NCBI GenBank assembly: GCA_018222835.1
Contig: JAAEZN010000006.1
Coordinates: forward strand, 1-64,000
Origin: Algicola sp.
Lineage (GTDB): Bacteria; Bacteroidota; Bacteroidia; Flavobacteriales; Flavobacteriaceae
Direction of reading: 5' to 3'
Length of the DNA: 64,000 nt
A program made the translations under genes and the position numbers. The notes under the pieces are model-generated. The model worked only from the letters and a program-made list of their open reading frames with translations. It was not told the DNA's origin and made no database searches. Position 1 is the first letter of the stretch. The number at the start of each line of letters is the position of its first letter. This document shows, one piece after another, positions 17,287 through 25,923 of the stretch.

Positions 17287-18114
17287 ATGGAGACTATCAA
17301 CGAATGGAAAAATGTGACCCTGGAGTCCCTGTCCGGTATGGGCAAAGAGATGGCATTGGCCTTCCCTAAAATAATGGGAGCCGTTATAATTTTAGTTTTA
17401 GGTTGGATAATTATCAAAATTGTACTATTTCTTTTGAAAAAAATCCTGAAGCTGGCCAAGGTCGACCTGCTGAATGATAAAGTCAATGGTATGGATGTTA
17501 CGGGAAAAGGTGACTTTAATGTAGATGTAATAAAAATTATATTGGGCTTTGTTCGGTGGTTTTTGATATTGGTCTTTTTGATTGTGGCCGCAGACATTTT
17601 GGATTGGAAAATAATTTCTAAAGAAATCGGCAACCTCTTACACTATCTGCCCAAATTCTTCAGTGCATTGGTACTTTTAATGCTCGGGTTCTACATCGGC
17701 AACTTTGTAAAGAAAACCATTAAACGATTGTTCGATTCGCTGGAATTTGGCGGTTCCAATATTGTGAGCAACCTATTTTTCTATGTAATCGTCATATTTA
17801 TGTCCATTACGGCACTCAACCAGGCGGGAGTGGATACCACTATCATTACCAATAACATTACTTTGATCTTGGGGTCTTTCCTATTGGCATTCGCTCTGGG
17901 CGTTGGGCTGGGGTCACGAGAAATTGTTGCAGATATACTAAGGGCATTTTACACCCGAAAAACATATGTGGTAGGTGATAGGATAGTAATAGGGGATGAT
18001 GAGGGAATCATTAAATCCATAGAAAACAATAGCTTGACCTTGGAGACAAGAAGCGGAAAGTATGTAATTCCAATCAAGGATGTAGTATCGCAAAAAGTGC
18101 AGATAAAATCATAA
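17287..18114 (+). CDS. Small-conductance mechanosensitive channel (MscS family)
   Basis: This 275-residue protein has five predicted membrane helices (about 29-50, 82-103, 121-141, 160-177, 187-208). The last is Gly/Ala-rich (ILGSFLLAFALGVGLGSREI), like the pore-lining TM3 of MscS. A beta domain follows (222-275) with KTYVVGDRIVI and GIIKSIENNSLTLET, matching MscS. The protein stops soon after the beta domain and lacks the large C-terminal alpha-beta cage of E. coli MscS. It should open under membrane tension to release solutes at osmotic downshock. It lies 34 bases downstream of the small helical gene and probably shares its operon with the sigma factor. Confidence 0.88.
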   Translation: METINEWKNVTLESLSGMGKEMALAFPKIMGAVIILVLGWIIIKIVLFLLKKILKLAKVDLLNDKVNGMDVTGKGDFNVDVIKIILGFVRWFLILVFLIVAADILDWKIISKEIGNLLHYLPKFFSALVLLMLGFYIGNFVKKTIKRLFDSLEFGGSNIVSNLFFYVIVIFMSITALNQAGVDTTIITNNITLILGSFLLAFALGVGLGSREIVADILRAFYTRKTYVVGDRIVIGDDEGIIKSIENNSLTLETRSGKYVIPIKDVVSQKVQIKS

Positions 18115-18190
18115 TGTATCCATTGTGAAAAACAAGTGAGGTAACTTCCTTGGAATTTGATTATTTTTGAAGTCTTACAACATGTAAAAA

Positions 18191-18739
18191 ATGAGTTCAA
18201 AAAAAGGAAAAGTTCAGGAATTGATCCAAGAAAAACTGTTAGAAGACCGCAAAGTGTTTTTGTGGGGACAAGTAGATAATGATTCTGCCAAGCATGTAAT
18301 CGATAGGCTACTGTATTTGGATATGTTGAACAATGATGAAATCCAATTGATTATCAATAGCCCGGGAGGATACGTAACTTCTGGATTTGCTATTTACGAT
18401 ACCATTAAACAGATTAAAAGCCCGGTATCTACCGTTTGTTCCGGATTGGCGGCCTCTATGGGTTCCATTCTTTTGTCGGTAGGTGAAAAAGGAAGGAGGT
18501 TTATTCAGCCCCATGCCCGTGTAATGATCCACCAACCGAGTGGAGGAGCAAGAGGGCAGGCATCTAATATCGAGATTCAAGCCAGAGAGATTATAAAGAC
18601 AAAGGAGTTGGGTGCCAAAATATTGGCGGAAAACTGCGGACAGTCTTACGATAAGGTAATGAAAGATTTTGATCGTGATTACTGGATGGGCGCAGAGGAG
18701 TCTGTGGAGTACGGTATCGTGGACGAAATCTTGAAATAA
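18191..18739 (+). CDS. clpP: ATP-dependent Clp protease proteolytic subunit (ClpP), probably a paralog
   Basis: This 182-residue protein has the full Clp catalytic triad: Ser89 in GLAASMG, His114 in IHQPSGG, and Asp163 in DRDYWM. It lacks the longer N-terminus (about 15-35 residues) of the main flavobacterial ClpP, and no tig or clpX gene lies next to it, so I take it to be a second copy. It would form a 14-subunit barrel fed by an AAA+ unfoldase such as ClpX or ClpA/C. It is 76 bases after the MscS gene. An exact TATTTTTG -7 box at 18162-18169 suggests it also has its own promoter. A strong terminator follows. Confidence 0.9.
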   Translation: MSSKKGKVQELIQEKLLEDRKVFLWGQVDNDSAKHVIDRLLYLDMLNNDEIQLIINSPGGYVTSGFAIYDTIKQIKSPVSTVCSGLAASMGSILLSVGEKGRRFIQPHARVMIHQPSGGARGQASNIEIQAREIIKTKELGAKILAENCGQSYDKVMKDFDRDYWMGAEESVEYGIVDEILK

Positions 18740-18760
18740 GTCAACACGTTTAAAAAGTGA

Positions 18761-18796
18761 AAAGTCCTTCGCAACGTATTGTGAAGGACTTTTTAT
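18761..18796 (+). terminator. Rho-independent terminator after clpP
   Basis: A near-perfect hairpin, AAAGTCCTTCGCAA / TTGTGAAGGACTTT (stem arms 18761-18774 and 18779-18792, one G-T pair, loop CGTA), runs into TTTTATAT. It can also serve the opposite strand weakly. Confidence 0.9.
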
Positions 18797-18914
18797 ATAT
18801 AGGCGCCGAAGCGGAATATTTTAAATATATACGGCAACAAAGGTGCCAATAGATCTTAAAGGCTTGTTAAAATCAGAATAACTCGGGATTCGATATAATT
18901 TTTTGTGCCCTATC

Positions 18915-19165
18915 CTACAGCTCCTTTAGTTCTTCCTTATTTTTCTTTTCCAGTAAACTTAGCATCATAGACATGCGTTGATTATCCTTGAAAAATGTTT
19001 TTTTCTCTTCTAAGAAATTCCAGTATAGCAAATTGAACGGACGGGAATTCTCTCCTGTTATTTAGTATGGCTGTAAGTGCATTCTTTACGGTAATCGTCT
19101 TTTTCTTCTTTGGCAAACGGGGCAAAACTTGGTGGGTAAATGTTTTTTTTGAAGTGTCGATCCAA
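18915..19165 (-). pseudogene. Eroded remnant of a DUF2256 gene fused by deletion to the tail of an iron-sulfur photolyase-like (DPRP) gene
   Basis: Reading the minus strand, 18915-19062 encodes ITGENSRPFNLLYWNFL and then FFKDNQRMSMMLSLL up to a TAG. This matches the C-terminus of the photolyase-related protein family (DPRP, PhrB type), whose members have TGExACPFNxLYWxFL and NPRMxMMY. One frame over and just upstream is DDYRKECTYSHTK, the place of the family's YCxxC motif. Two of the expected 4Fe-4S cysteines read as Arg (both CGT, one base from TGT). Farther upstream, in a third frame, KKHLPTKFCPVCQR matches the start of DUF2256 (LPxKxCPVCxRPF). The main body of the photolyase (about 440 residues) is absent. 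Three frames, a stop and two lost ligands show this is a decayed gene. Confidence 0.62.
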
Positions 19166-19301
19166 TCAAAAATTTTTAATAAAAAACACAAAAAAACCAA
19201 ACAAAATAATTTGACATTGGATGAAACGTATTAATTGGAACTGTTAAAGGTCAAAATGCTTATTTTTACTATTTAATCAGAATTTGGCCCAATGGGCATT
19301 T

Positions 19302-20648
19302 ATGGTACAGACTCCAAAAAATATAGCCATCATCGGTTCTGGATTGGTGGGCTCATTGTTAGCGATTTACCTCCGAAAAATTGGACATCAGGTTACAGTT
19401 TTTGATAGGAGACCGGATATTAGGACAATCAAATTCTCAGGAAGGTCAATTAACTTGGCTATGAGTAACAGGGGCTGGCGCTCCCTCGATGCGGTAGGTA
19501 TTGGTGAAAAAATCAAGGATATTGCCATTCCGTTGGATAAACGGGCCATGCATGTGAACGATAAACCTGTGTATTTTCAAAAATATGGAAAGGAAGGGGA
19601 GGCCATTTGGTCCATCTCTCGCGGTATTTTGAACAAACGGATGATTGATTTGGCCGAAGAAGCAGGAGCGGTGTTCAGGTTCGACGAAAAAGTTTGGGAT
19701 GTTAACCTGCCCGAAGCCAAAATTTATACTGGTGAAACCGAAAAAGGAGAATGGACAGAATATCAGTTTGACATTATTTTTGGTTGTGATGGTGCTTTTT
19801 CCAGAGTACGCCATAAAATGCAACGCCGAAGCAGGTTTGACTATTCACAAGATTTTATAGATGTAGGGTATAAGGAACTAACCATTCCCGCCAATGAGGA
19901 CGGAAGCCATAAACTGGATAAGAATTCTTTTCATATTTGGCCAAGGGGCGAGTTTATGCTTATTGCCATGCCCAATATCGACGGCAGTTTTACCTGTACC
20001 CTGTTCTTACCGTTCGAAGGAGACGTTTCTTTTGAAAGTTTAACCACTGTAGAAGATGCGAAGGCGTTTTTTAAGGAATATTTTCCCAATGTACGCAAGG
20101 AAATCGAGAACCTTACCAAGGATTTTTTCCAAAACCCGACCAGTGCCATGGTAACTATGAAGTGTTATCCATGGACCTATTGGAACAAAGTTGCGCTAGT
20201 GGGTGATTCTGCCCACGCCATTGTGCCTTTTTATGGCCAGGGAATGAATGCCGGTTTTGAGGATATCTTCATTCTCAACGAACTTATGGAAAAGTACGGG
20301 GACGATTGGGACATGATTTTTTCTGAATACCAAAAGGAGCGCAAACCCAATGCGGATGCTATTGCAGAGCTCAGTTATAGAAACTTTATGGAAATGAGCA
20401 GTAAAACTGCCGACCCTAAGTTTTTGCTACAGAAAAAAATTGAAAAACATTTTGCGGCCCTACATCCGGAGAAATGGATTCCCGTCTATAGCAGGGTCAC
20501 ATTTTCGGATAAACCCTATGCTGAGGCCCTGGCCATTGGAGATATGCAGGAAGCTATTATGAAACAAGTGATGCAATTGCCCGATATTGAAGAAAAGTGG
20601 GACTCCAAAGAAGTAGAGGAGATGATTCTGGGGTTATTGAGCAATTAA
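19302..20648 (+). CDS. kmo: Kynurenine 3-monooxygenase
   Basis: I prefer the ATG at 19302 (448 residues) to one at 19284, because the conserved N-terminus (MVQTPKNIAIIGSG) begins there. KMO is an FAD enzyme that uses NADPH and O2 to convert kynurenine to 3-hydroxykynurenine. Seen here: the dinucleotide fold GSGLVGSLLAIYLRKIGH (12-29) with FDRRP, the RSINLAMSNRG segment, and the FAD ribityl motif VGDSAHAIVPFYGQGMNAG (300-318) with GD at 301-302. The product is the substrate of kynureninase at 10695, so the window carries two steps from tryptophan toward NAD precursors. It is transcribed alone and followed by a terminator shared with the minus-strand gene. Confidence 0.93.
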   Translation: MVQTPKNIAIIGSGLVGSLLAIYLRKIGHQVTVFDRRPDIRTIKFSGRSINLAMSNRGWRSLDAVGIGEKIKDIAIPLDKRAMHVNDKPVYFQKYGKEGEAIWSISRGILNKRMIDLAEEAGAVFRFDEKVWDVNLPEAKIYTGETEKGEWTEYQFDIIFGCDGAFSRVRHKMQRRSRFDYSQDFIDVGYKELTIPANEDGSHKLDKNSFHIWPRGEFMLIAMPNIDGSFTCTLFLPFEGDVSFESLTTVEDAKAFFKEYFPNVRKEIENLTKDFFQNPTSAMVTMKCYPWTYWNKVALVGDSAHAIVPFYGQGMNAGFEDIFILNELMEKYGDDWDMIFSEYQKERKPNADAIAELSYRNFMEMSSKTADPKFLLQKKIEKHFAALHPEKWIPVYSRVTFSDKPYAEALAIGDMQEAIMKQVMQLPDIEEKWDSKEVEEMILGLLSN

Positions 20649-20727
20649 ACTTAATTGTTATTTTAAACCGAATGGTAGAGATTTCTTTATTGCTACGCTT
20701 TTTTATAAATAACAAAGTACACTAACA

Positions 20728-20754
20728 AAAAAGCCACCTTTTAGGTGGCTTTTT
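20728..20754. terminator. Bidirectional terminator between KMO and the coiled-coil gene
   Basis: A perfect 12-bp stem AAAAAGCCACCT / AGGTGGCTTTTT with a TTT loop has T-runs on both strands. It ends the KMO transcript and, from the other side, the minus-strand operon ending at 20775. Confidence 0.92.
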
Positions 20755-20774
20755 AAATTACGTTATATTTTTGG

Positions 20775-21554
20775 TTACAGCTTTGTAAAAAGCTTTTCCA
20801 TTCTTTCCTGCTCTTCTTCGGCCAAAAGGGGGTCAACCAAAATTCTACCACTATGCTCGTCGGTAATAATTTTTTTACGTGAAGCAATTTCTACCTGAAC
20901 CTGAGGTGGAATAGTGAAAAAAGAACCACCGGAAGCACCACGCTCTACAGGAACCACGGCCAAACCGTTTTTCACATTGTGACGAATTCTTTTGTAGGCT
21001 TTTACCAAGCGCTCCTCGATTTTGTCTTCGTATTCTTCAGATTTTTTCAAAAGAGCTTTTTCCTCTTTTTCAGTTTCTGCAAGAATAGCATCCAATTCAC
21101 CTTTTTTGTGTTTCAAATGGCTTTCGCGCTCGGACAATTTTTCTTTAGTTTGGGAAATCACTTCCTTCTTCTGTTCAATTTGAGCTTTGAACTCCTTAAT
21201 GTTCTTTTCGGCCAATTGAATCTCCAATTCTTGGAACTCTACTTCCTTGGTCAAAGAATTAAATTCCCGGCTGTTCCTTACGTTCTTTTGTTGCTCGCTG
21301 TATTTTTTGATCAGCGACTTGGACTCTTCTATAAGATTCTTTTTGGCAGTAATCTCAAAGTTGATGGTCTCAACATCCGTTTTTAATTTGTCCATTCTGG
21401 TTTTAAGACCAAGAACTTCGTCTTCCAAGTCTTGTACTTCCAAAGGCAATTCGCCTCTAACGTTGCGGATTTCATCAACTCTGGAATCAATAAGTTGTAG
21501 ATCGTACAGTGCTCTCAACTTTTCCTCCACAGTGCTTTCTTTCTTGTTCGCCAT
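20775..21554 (-). CDS. Coiled-coil protein of the C4-zinc-ribbon (zf-RING_7) family with all four cysteines lost
   Basis: This 259-residue protein has a long coiled coil at about 25-190 (repeats of Leu, Lys and Glu) and a C-terminal domain, GGSFFTIPPQVQVEIA at 209-224 and TDEHSGRILVDP at 231-242. Family members usually read ACGGC...IPPQ and CEHCGRIL there, binding zinc by CxxC pairs. Here the four positions are Ser208, Ser211, Asp232 and Ser235, so zinc binding is improbable. The rest of the ribbon is well kept, so the domain probably still folds. The start lies 5 bases after the Nif3 gene stop and the pair is a frequent neighbourhood in Bacteroidota. The family role is unproven; links to ribosome or RNA metabolism have been proposed. 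Confidence 0.8.
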   Translation of the reverse strand: MANKKESTVEEKLRALYDLQLIDSRVDEIRNVRGELPLEVQDLEDEVLGLKTRMDKLKTDVETINFEITAKKNLIEESKSLIKKYSEQQKNVRNSREFNSLTKEVEFQELEIQLAEKNIKEFKAQIEQKKEVISQTKEKLSERESHLKHKKGELDAILAETEKEEKALLKKSEEYEDKIEERLVKAYKRIRHNVKNGLAVVPVERGASGGSFFTIPPQVQVEIASRKKIITDEHSGRILVDPLLAEEEQERMEKLFTKL

Positions 21555-21559
21555 ATATT

Positions 21560-22654
21560 TTATAAATACTTGATGGGATTCGTTTTACTCTCCGATAAAG
21601 AGACTGCAAAATTAGGAATTTTTTTCGTAAGATAATCAACCAATAAATCTTTTGTAAACTGCTCAGTTTCAAAGTGCCCAATATCAGCGACCACCAGTTG
21701 GTTTTCTGCTTGATAAAAATCGTGGTATTTTAGGTCAGCTGTTACATAAATATCGGCTCCGGCTTTCTTCGCCGCACCAATGGCAAATGCACCACTACCA
21801 CCCAAAACAGCAACTTTCTTTATTTTTTGGCCCAACAGTTCGGAGTGTCGTACAACCGATGCGCTCATCCGCTCTTTGACCATAAGTAAAAACTCCTTTT
21901 CGGGCATTTCGGTCTCCAATGTGCCGATCATGCCCATTCCAAGATCTTGATTGGTGTTTTCGAGGGTAATAATTTCATAAGCCACTTCTTCGTAAGGATG
22001 GTTTTTAAAAAGCGCATTTAGGATGTCCCTCTCTTTTTCAAAAGAGTAGATTACATTGATCTGTGTCTCTTTCTCAAAATGAACTTCTCCAACCTTTCCT
22101 ACCGAAGGGTTGGCTCCGCTCTCCGCTTTAAAACTCCCGATACCTTCCAGGCTATAACTACAGTTGGTGTATTTGCCAATTTCACCGGCACCTGCCTCAA
22201 AAAGAGATGTTTTTATTTTGTCTGCATCTGCCAAAGGAGCATAAGTGGTCAGTTTTTTAATGCTCTTGGCTCTTGGAATAAGGATTTCCGGATTTTTGAT
22301 GCCCAAGACCTCACAAATTTTAGCATTCACGCCCATTTTGCTATTGTCCAGAGCGGTGTGCATACTGTAAATGGCTATGTTGTTGGCAATGGCTTTGATC
22401 ACAACACGCTCAACGTAGTTGCTCCCGGTCAGTTTTTTTAATCCTTTGAATATGATGGGATGGAAACTCACTATCAAATTGCATTTTTTGGCAATGGCCT
22501 CGTCCACCACATTTTCCAAAGTGTCCAAGGTCACTAAAATACCTTGGACCTTCATATTGGGGTTTCCTACCAGCAAACCCACATTGTCAAAATCTTCTGC
22601 ATGGGCCAAAGGAGCCAATTCCTCCAGCGTTTTTGCTATTTCGTTAACGGTCAT
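21560..22654 (-). CDS. Nif3-like dinuclear metal centre protein (DUF34, GTP cyclohydrolase 1 type 2 homolog)
   Basis: This 364-residue protein has the Nif3/YbgI fold: N-terminal LAPLAHAEDFDNVGLLVG (13-30) and SFHPIIFKGLKKL (about 64-76) with metal-binding His, and C-terminal SGAFAIGAAKKAGADIYVTADLKYHDF plus VADIGHFETE. The central about 120-residue insert (from about 130 to 245) is the PII-like insert of the long form. The family binds two metal ions in a hexameric ring; its reaction is unsettled despite the cyclohydrolase label. It is divergent from lpxK, with 48 bases between the start codons, and co-transcribed with the coiled-coil gene. Confidence 0.9.
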   Translation of the reverse strand: MTVNEIAKTLEELAPLAHAEDFDNVGLLVGNPNMKVQGILVTLDTLENVVDEAIAKKCNLIVSFHPIIFKGLKKLTGSNYVERVVIKAIANNIAIYSMHTALDNSKMGVNAKICEVLGIKNPEILIPRAKSIKKLTTYAPLADADKIKTSLFEAGAGEIGKYTNCSYSLEGIGSFKAESGANPSVGKVGEVHFEKETQINVIYSFEKERDILNALFKNHPYEEVAYEIITLENTNQDLGMGMIGTLETEMPEKEFLLMVKERMSASVVRHSELLGQKIKKVAVLGGSGAFAIGAAKKAGADIYVTADLKYHDFYQAENQLVVADIGHFETEQFTKDLLVDYLTKKIPNFAVSLSESKTNPIKYL

Positions 22655-22702
22655 TTCAAAATTGTTAAGTGTGCTAAAGATAAAATATTATATTTTCGTT
22701 CA

Positions 22703-23701
22703 ATGCTTAAAGTACTTCGCATTATAGCGTTTCCTTTTTCGTTGGTATATGCCCTCGTAGTTTATGTTCGAAACTTTCTTTTCGATGTGGGTGTTTTTTC
22801 ATCAAGGTCTTATGTAACCCCGACTATTTGTGTTGGAAATTTGAGTGTTGGGGGCACGGGCAAAACACCAATGACCGAATATTTGATTCGATTGCTGGAT
22901 GGTCGTAAGACCGCAGTTTTAAGTCGCGGTTATAAACGAAGGTCTAATGGGTTTTATTTGGCCGATGCAGAAACTACGGTTTTGGAACTGGGGGATGAGC
23001 CGTACCAAATACATCAAAAATTCCCTGAAGTTACCGTTGCGGTAGATGCAGACCGCCGAAACGGCATCGAGAAGTTGGAAAGTATGGTAGGGCCAGAAAT
23101 CATTGTTTTGGACGATGCTTTTCAGCATAGAAAAGTAAAACCAACATTTTCTATTTTGCTCACCACATATCAAAATTTATATGTGAACGATTGGTATTTG
23201 CCTACTGGCAGTCTGCGAGATGCCAAAAAAGAAGCCAAGCGTGCAGATTTGATCATTGTGACCAAATGTCCTGATGAGCTGCAAATGGACAAAAAAGCCT
23301 TGATCATAACCAAACTACAACCAAGGAAGCATCAAAAGGTGTTGTTTGCATCTCTAAAATATCGTGATTTTGTTACTGATGGAGGTGAAAAACAACTGCC
23401 ATTGACTCAATTGAGACATAAAAATGTGGCTTTGGTAACGGGTATAGCATCGCCAAAACCTTTGTTAAGATTTCTAAAATCGCAAGACATACGATTCAAA
23501 CATTTTGAGTTTGGGGATCATCATCATTTTTCGGATGACGAAATCGGTCAATTTAAAGATTATGAACTGATCTTGACCACGGAAAAGGATTTTGTTCGAT
23601 TAGAGGGTAGGGTAGAGCACCTTTATTATTTAGAAGTCGCCCATGGTTTTTCTGCTGGTGATGATGAGGTTTTAAAGAAATCGGTCGAAGGATTGCTTTA
23701 A
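22703..23701 (+). CDS. lpxK: Tetraacyldisaccharide 4'-kinase (lipid A synthesis)
   Basis: I choose the ATG at 22703 (332 residues) over an open frame reaching back to 22544, since the latter runs through the divergent Nif3 gene. LpxK adds the 4'-phosphate to the lipid A disaccharide precursor at the inner face of the cytoplasmic membrane. An N-terminal membrane-binding helix (about 5-25) leads to the P-loop [14 protein letters not shown] (44-57); DDAFQHRKV follows near 150, the conserved catalytic region. The stop overlaps the stop of the convergent hybrid kinase by 4 bases (TTAA shared). The presence of this gene shows the host makes phosphorylated lipid A. Confidence 0.93.
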   Translation: MLKVLRIIAFPFSLVYALVVYVRNFLFDVGVFSSRSYVTPTICVGNLSVGGTGKTPMTEYLIRLLDGRKTAVLSRGYKRRSNGFYLADAETTVLELGDEPYQIHQKFPEVTVAVDADRRNGIEKLESMVGPEIIVLDDAFQHRKVKPTFSILLTTYQNLYVNDWYLPTGSLRDAKKEAKRADLIIVTKCPDELQMDKKALIITKLQPRKHQKVLFASLKYRDFVTDGGEKQLPLTQLRHKNVALVTGIASPKPLLRFLKSQDIRFKHFEFGDHHHFSDDEIGQFKDYELILTTEKDFVRLEGRVEHLYYLEVAHGFSAGDDEVLKKSVEGLL

Positions 23702-25923
23702 ACCGAACCTTCCTCCATTTTTCTTCTAAAGATATTTTCTCCGATTTTTTGGTAAAATACCTCGGGTTTGAACGGTTTTGTGACTACATCGTTGCACCCT
23801 GCTTCGTAAAAGCTGTCGAGACTATCGTCCAAAGAAATTGCGGTAAGGGCGATAATTGGAATGGTTGGGTCAAACTTACGTATTTGCCGAGTAGCTTCCT
23901 CGCCACTGATGCCCGGCATGTGGATATCCATTAAAATGGCATCGTAAGTGTTGTTTTTGGCCAAATCTATGGCCTCGTTACCGTTATTGGCAATATCGCA
24001 GGTAATCTCCTTTTTGGTAAGCATTTTTTTGGTGATTACTTGGTTGATTTTGTTGTCCTCTACTACCAATACGTGCAAGCCTTTGAACTGGAATTCCTCT
24101 GGATTGAGTTCAAAAGCAATTTCTTCACCGGTTTTGTTCTCAAAATCGACATCCATTTCAAAATAGAACGAACTTCCTTGTCCTAGTTCACTTTCTAAAT
24201 AAATGGTACTGCCGAACAAGCCCAACAGACTTTTTACAATGGTCAACCCAAGGCCGGTTCCTCCGTATTCCCTATTGATTTGGATAGATCCCTGCTCAAA
24301 ACTATCAAAGATATTTTGTTGCTGGTCTTCTGAAATACCAATACCATTGTCCCTTACTTCAAAATAAAGTTTTACTTGATCCTCTTCCTTTTTAAGGAGT
24401 TTGGCTATTACTTCTACCTTTCCGTTTTTGGTGAATTTTAGGGCGTTGCCCACAAGATTCATGAAAACTTGGGATAGTTTGATAGGGTCGCCCAATAATT
24501 TTTTAGGGATGGTCGGGTCATAATCGAGAACAAGCTCGGTATGTTGTTCGTGGGCGTTCTGTTGGAGCGACTCCATAACGTCGCTAAGCACCTTTTCCAG
24601 TTTAAACTCAATGTTTAATGGCTCAAGTTTATCCGCATCAATTTTATTGATTTGAAGAATATCATTGATGAAGTTAAGGAGATATTCTCCAGAAAACTTT
24701 AGGGACTTTAGGTGCTCTTTTTGGTGTTCCGAAGGGTTCTCTTCCAATAAAAGGTGGGTGAGGCCTGTTACTGCGTATAAGGGTGTCCTAAGTTCGTGGG
24801 TTACCGTTGACAAGAAATTGGTTTTTGCTTCCATGGCGGAAACCGCTGCATCTCTGGCCAGCTCCAATTCCTTGTTCTTGGTGTAGAGAAGGTCGTTGGT
24901 TTTTAGCTTGATCTGGTTGTTCCGGAATAGGGACACCGCCAAAAGAGAAATAATCGTTAAAAATGCAGAAGTTAAAATGGCTGTAATTTCCGAACGGTTT
25001 TTTGATTCGCTCAACTCTTCGTTTTTGGCTTGTAATTTGTTGAGCTCGTTCATTTGGTGGTCGAACCGGATCTTATCTGCAGTAGAAGCATCTAACTTTG
25101 CTTTCTCCATATTAAATACGGAATCTTTTATTTGGGCCAATCCTTTGGCATACATTAGGGACTCGCTGAAATTGCCGTTCGATTCGTAAATAAGGGACAA
25201 TTGCTCGTATGCATTTTTAATTTCTTGTGCATAACCATGTTTTTGGGCAAGCTCCAATGCGGCCTTTGCATGGATAATGCCTTCTTCGAGGTCGTTTAGG
25301 TCAACGCTTATTTTGGCAAGTTCCAAGTTGGCTTTTGTGGCTAAAAAGGCCCGTTCCTTATCATCGGAATTTACAATGAGTGCATGCAGGTTGACGATGG
25401 CGTCATCATATTTTTCGATATTGGAATAAATATAGGCCTCGAGCAATAGAATATTATTGGTGAGATTCCTATTATTGCTAAGCTTCCTGGATTCTTCCAA
25501 CTGTTTTAATGCTTGGAAGTTGTTTCCTTCATCAAACCTTAGGGCTCCGTCCAAATATAAATGGAACGCTTGACCGTACGAATAGGAGGTGTCCTTTAAA
25601 AAATCCCCTGCCCTTTCCAGATAAAATATGGCGGTATCAATGTCTCCTTTCTCCAAAAACAGGCGGGCATATTGGTGATAGGTATCTACCAACAGTTTAA
25701 TATCCTCGTTGCTTTCGGCAATATTGGCCGATTTGTCCAATGTTTCTAACGCCTTGTCTATCTTGTTTTCATGACGATAGGTCATAAATTCATCAAAAAT
25801 AGATTTTACATCAGAGGCGGAGTTGCTTTCATTTTGACCAAAAGAGAATTGCATGCATAGAAGTATGCACAGCAGCAATAGCTGTTGTTTGCCTATCTTT
25901 TTGTTTACTAGGTCGAAATTCAA
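23698..25923 (-). CDS. TPR-containing hybrid sensor histidine kinase/response regulator
   Basis: This 741-residue protein has a signal peptide (about 13-30, ending CMQFSFGQ), a periplasmic region with TPR-like helix pairs (about 50-290), one transmembrane helix (about 312-333), then HisKA with phospho-His376 in STVTHELRTPL. A HATPase domain follows (N-box near 489; DNGIGI 525-530; GGTGLGL 554-560), and a fused receiver domain with Asp666 in MDIHMP and Lys717 in VTKPF. No output domain follows, so signal passes to a separate phosphotransfer or DNA-binding partner. Its start overlaps the end of the GAPDH gene by 4 bases, an unusual pairing that suggests co-transcription. Confidence 0.92.
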   Translation of the reverse strand: MNFDLVNKKIGKQQLLLLCILLCMQFSFGQNESNSASDVKSIFDEFMTYRHENKIDKALETLDKSANIAESNEDIKLLVDTYHQYARLFLEKGDIDTAIFYLERAGDFLKDTSYSYGQAFHLYLDGALRFDEGNNFQALKQLEESRKLSNNRNLTNNILLLEAYIYSNIEKYDDAIVNLHALIVNSDDKERAFLATKANLELAKISVDLNDLEEGIIHAKAALELAQKHGYAQEIKNAYEQLSLIYESNGNFSESLMYAKGLAQIKDSVFNMEKAKLDASTADKIRFDHQMNELNKLQAKNEELSESKNRSEITAILTSAFLTIISLLAVSLFRNNQIKLKTNDLLYTKNKELELARDAAVSAMEAKTNFLSTVTHELRTPLYAVTGLTHLLLEENPSEHQKEHLKSLKFSGEYLLNFINDILQINKIDADKLEPLNIEFKLEKVLSDVMESLQQNAHEQHTELVLDYDPTIPKKLLGDPIKLSQVFMNLVGNALKFTKNGKVEVIAKLLKKEEDQVKLYFEVRDNGIGISEDQQQNIFDSFEQGSIQINREYGGTGLGLTIVKSLLGLFGSTIYLESELGQGSSFYFEMDVDFENKTGEEIAFELNPEEFQFKGLHVLVVEDNKINQVITKKMLTKKEITCDIANNGNEAIDLAKNNTYDAILMDIHMPGISGEEATRQIRKFDPTIPIIALTAISLDDSLDSFYEAGCNDVVTKPFKPEVFYQKIGENIFRRKMEEGSV

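Larger units (their letters stand above)
18740..19301. other. 562-bp gap between clpP and the KMO gene
   Basis: This interval holds the clpP terminator (18761-18796), the photolyase/DUF2256 remnant (18915-19165) and A/T-rich DNA up to the monooxygenase start, including a run of 8 T at 19143-19150. No intact gene is seen. A 72-codon frame at 18982-19200 on the minus strand crosses the remnant but follows none of its recognisable frames throughout. Confidence 0.7.

Noticed and set aside
18982-19200. 72-codon minus-strand frame ending NIFQG
   Set aside because: It switches between the frames of the DUF2256/DPRP remnant and matches neither throughout; it is an accidental frame over a pseudogene.
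22544-22702. Upstream extension of lpxK
   Set aside because: It runs through the start of the divergent Nif3 gene and lacks LpxK similarity.
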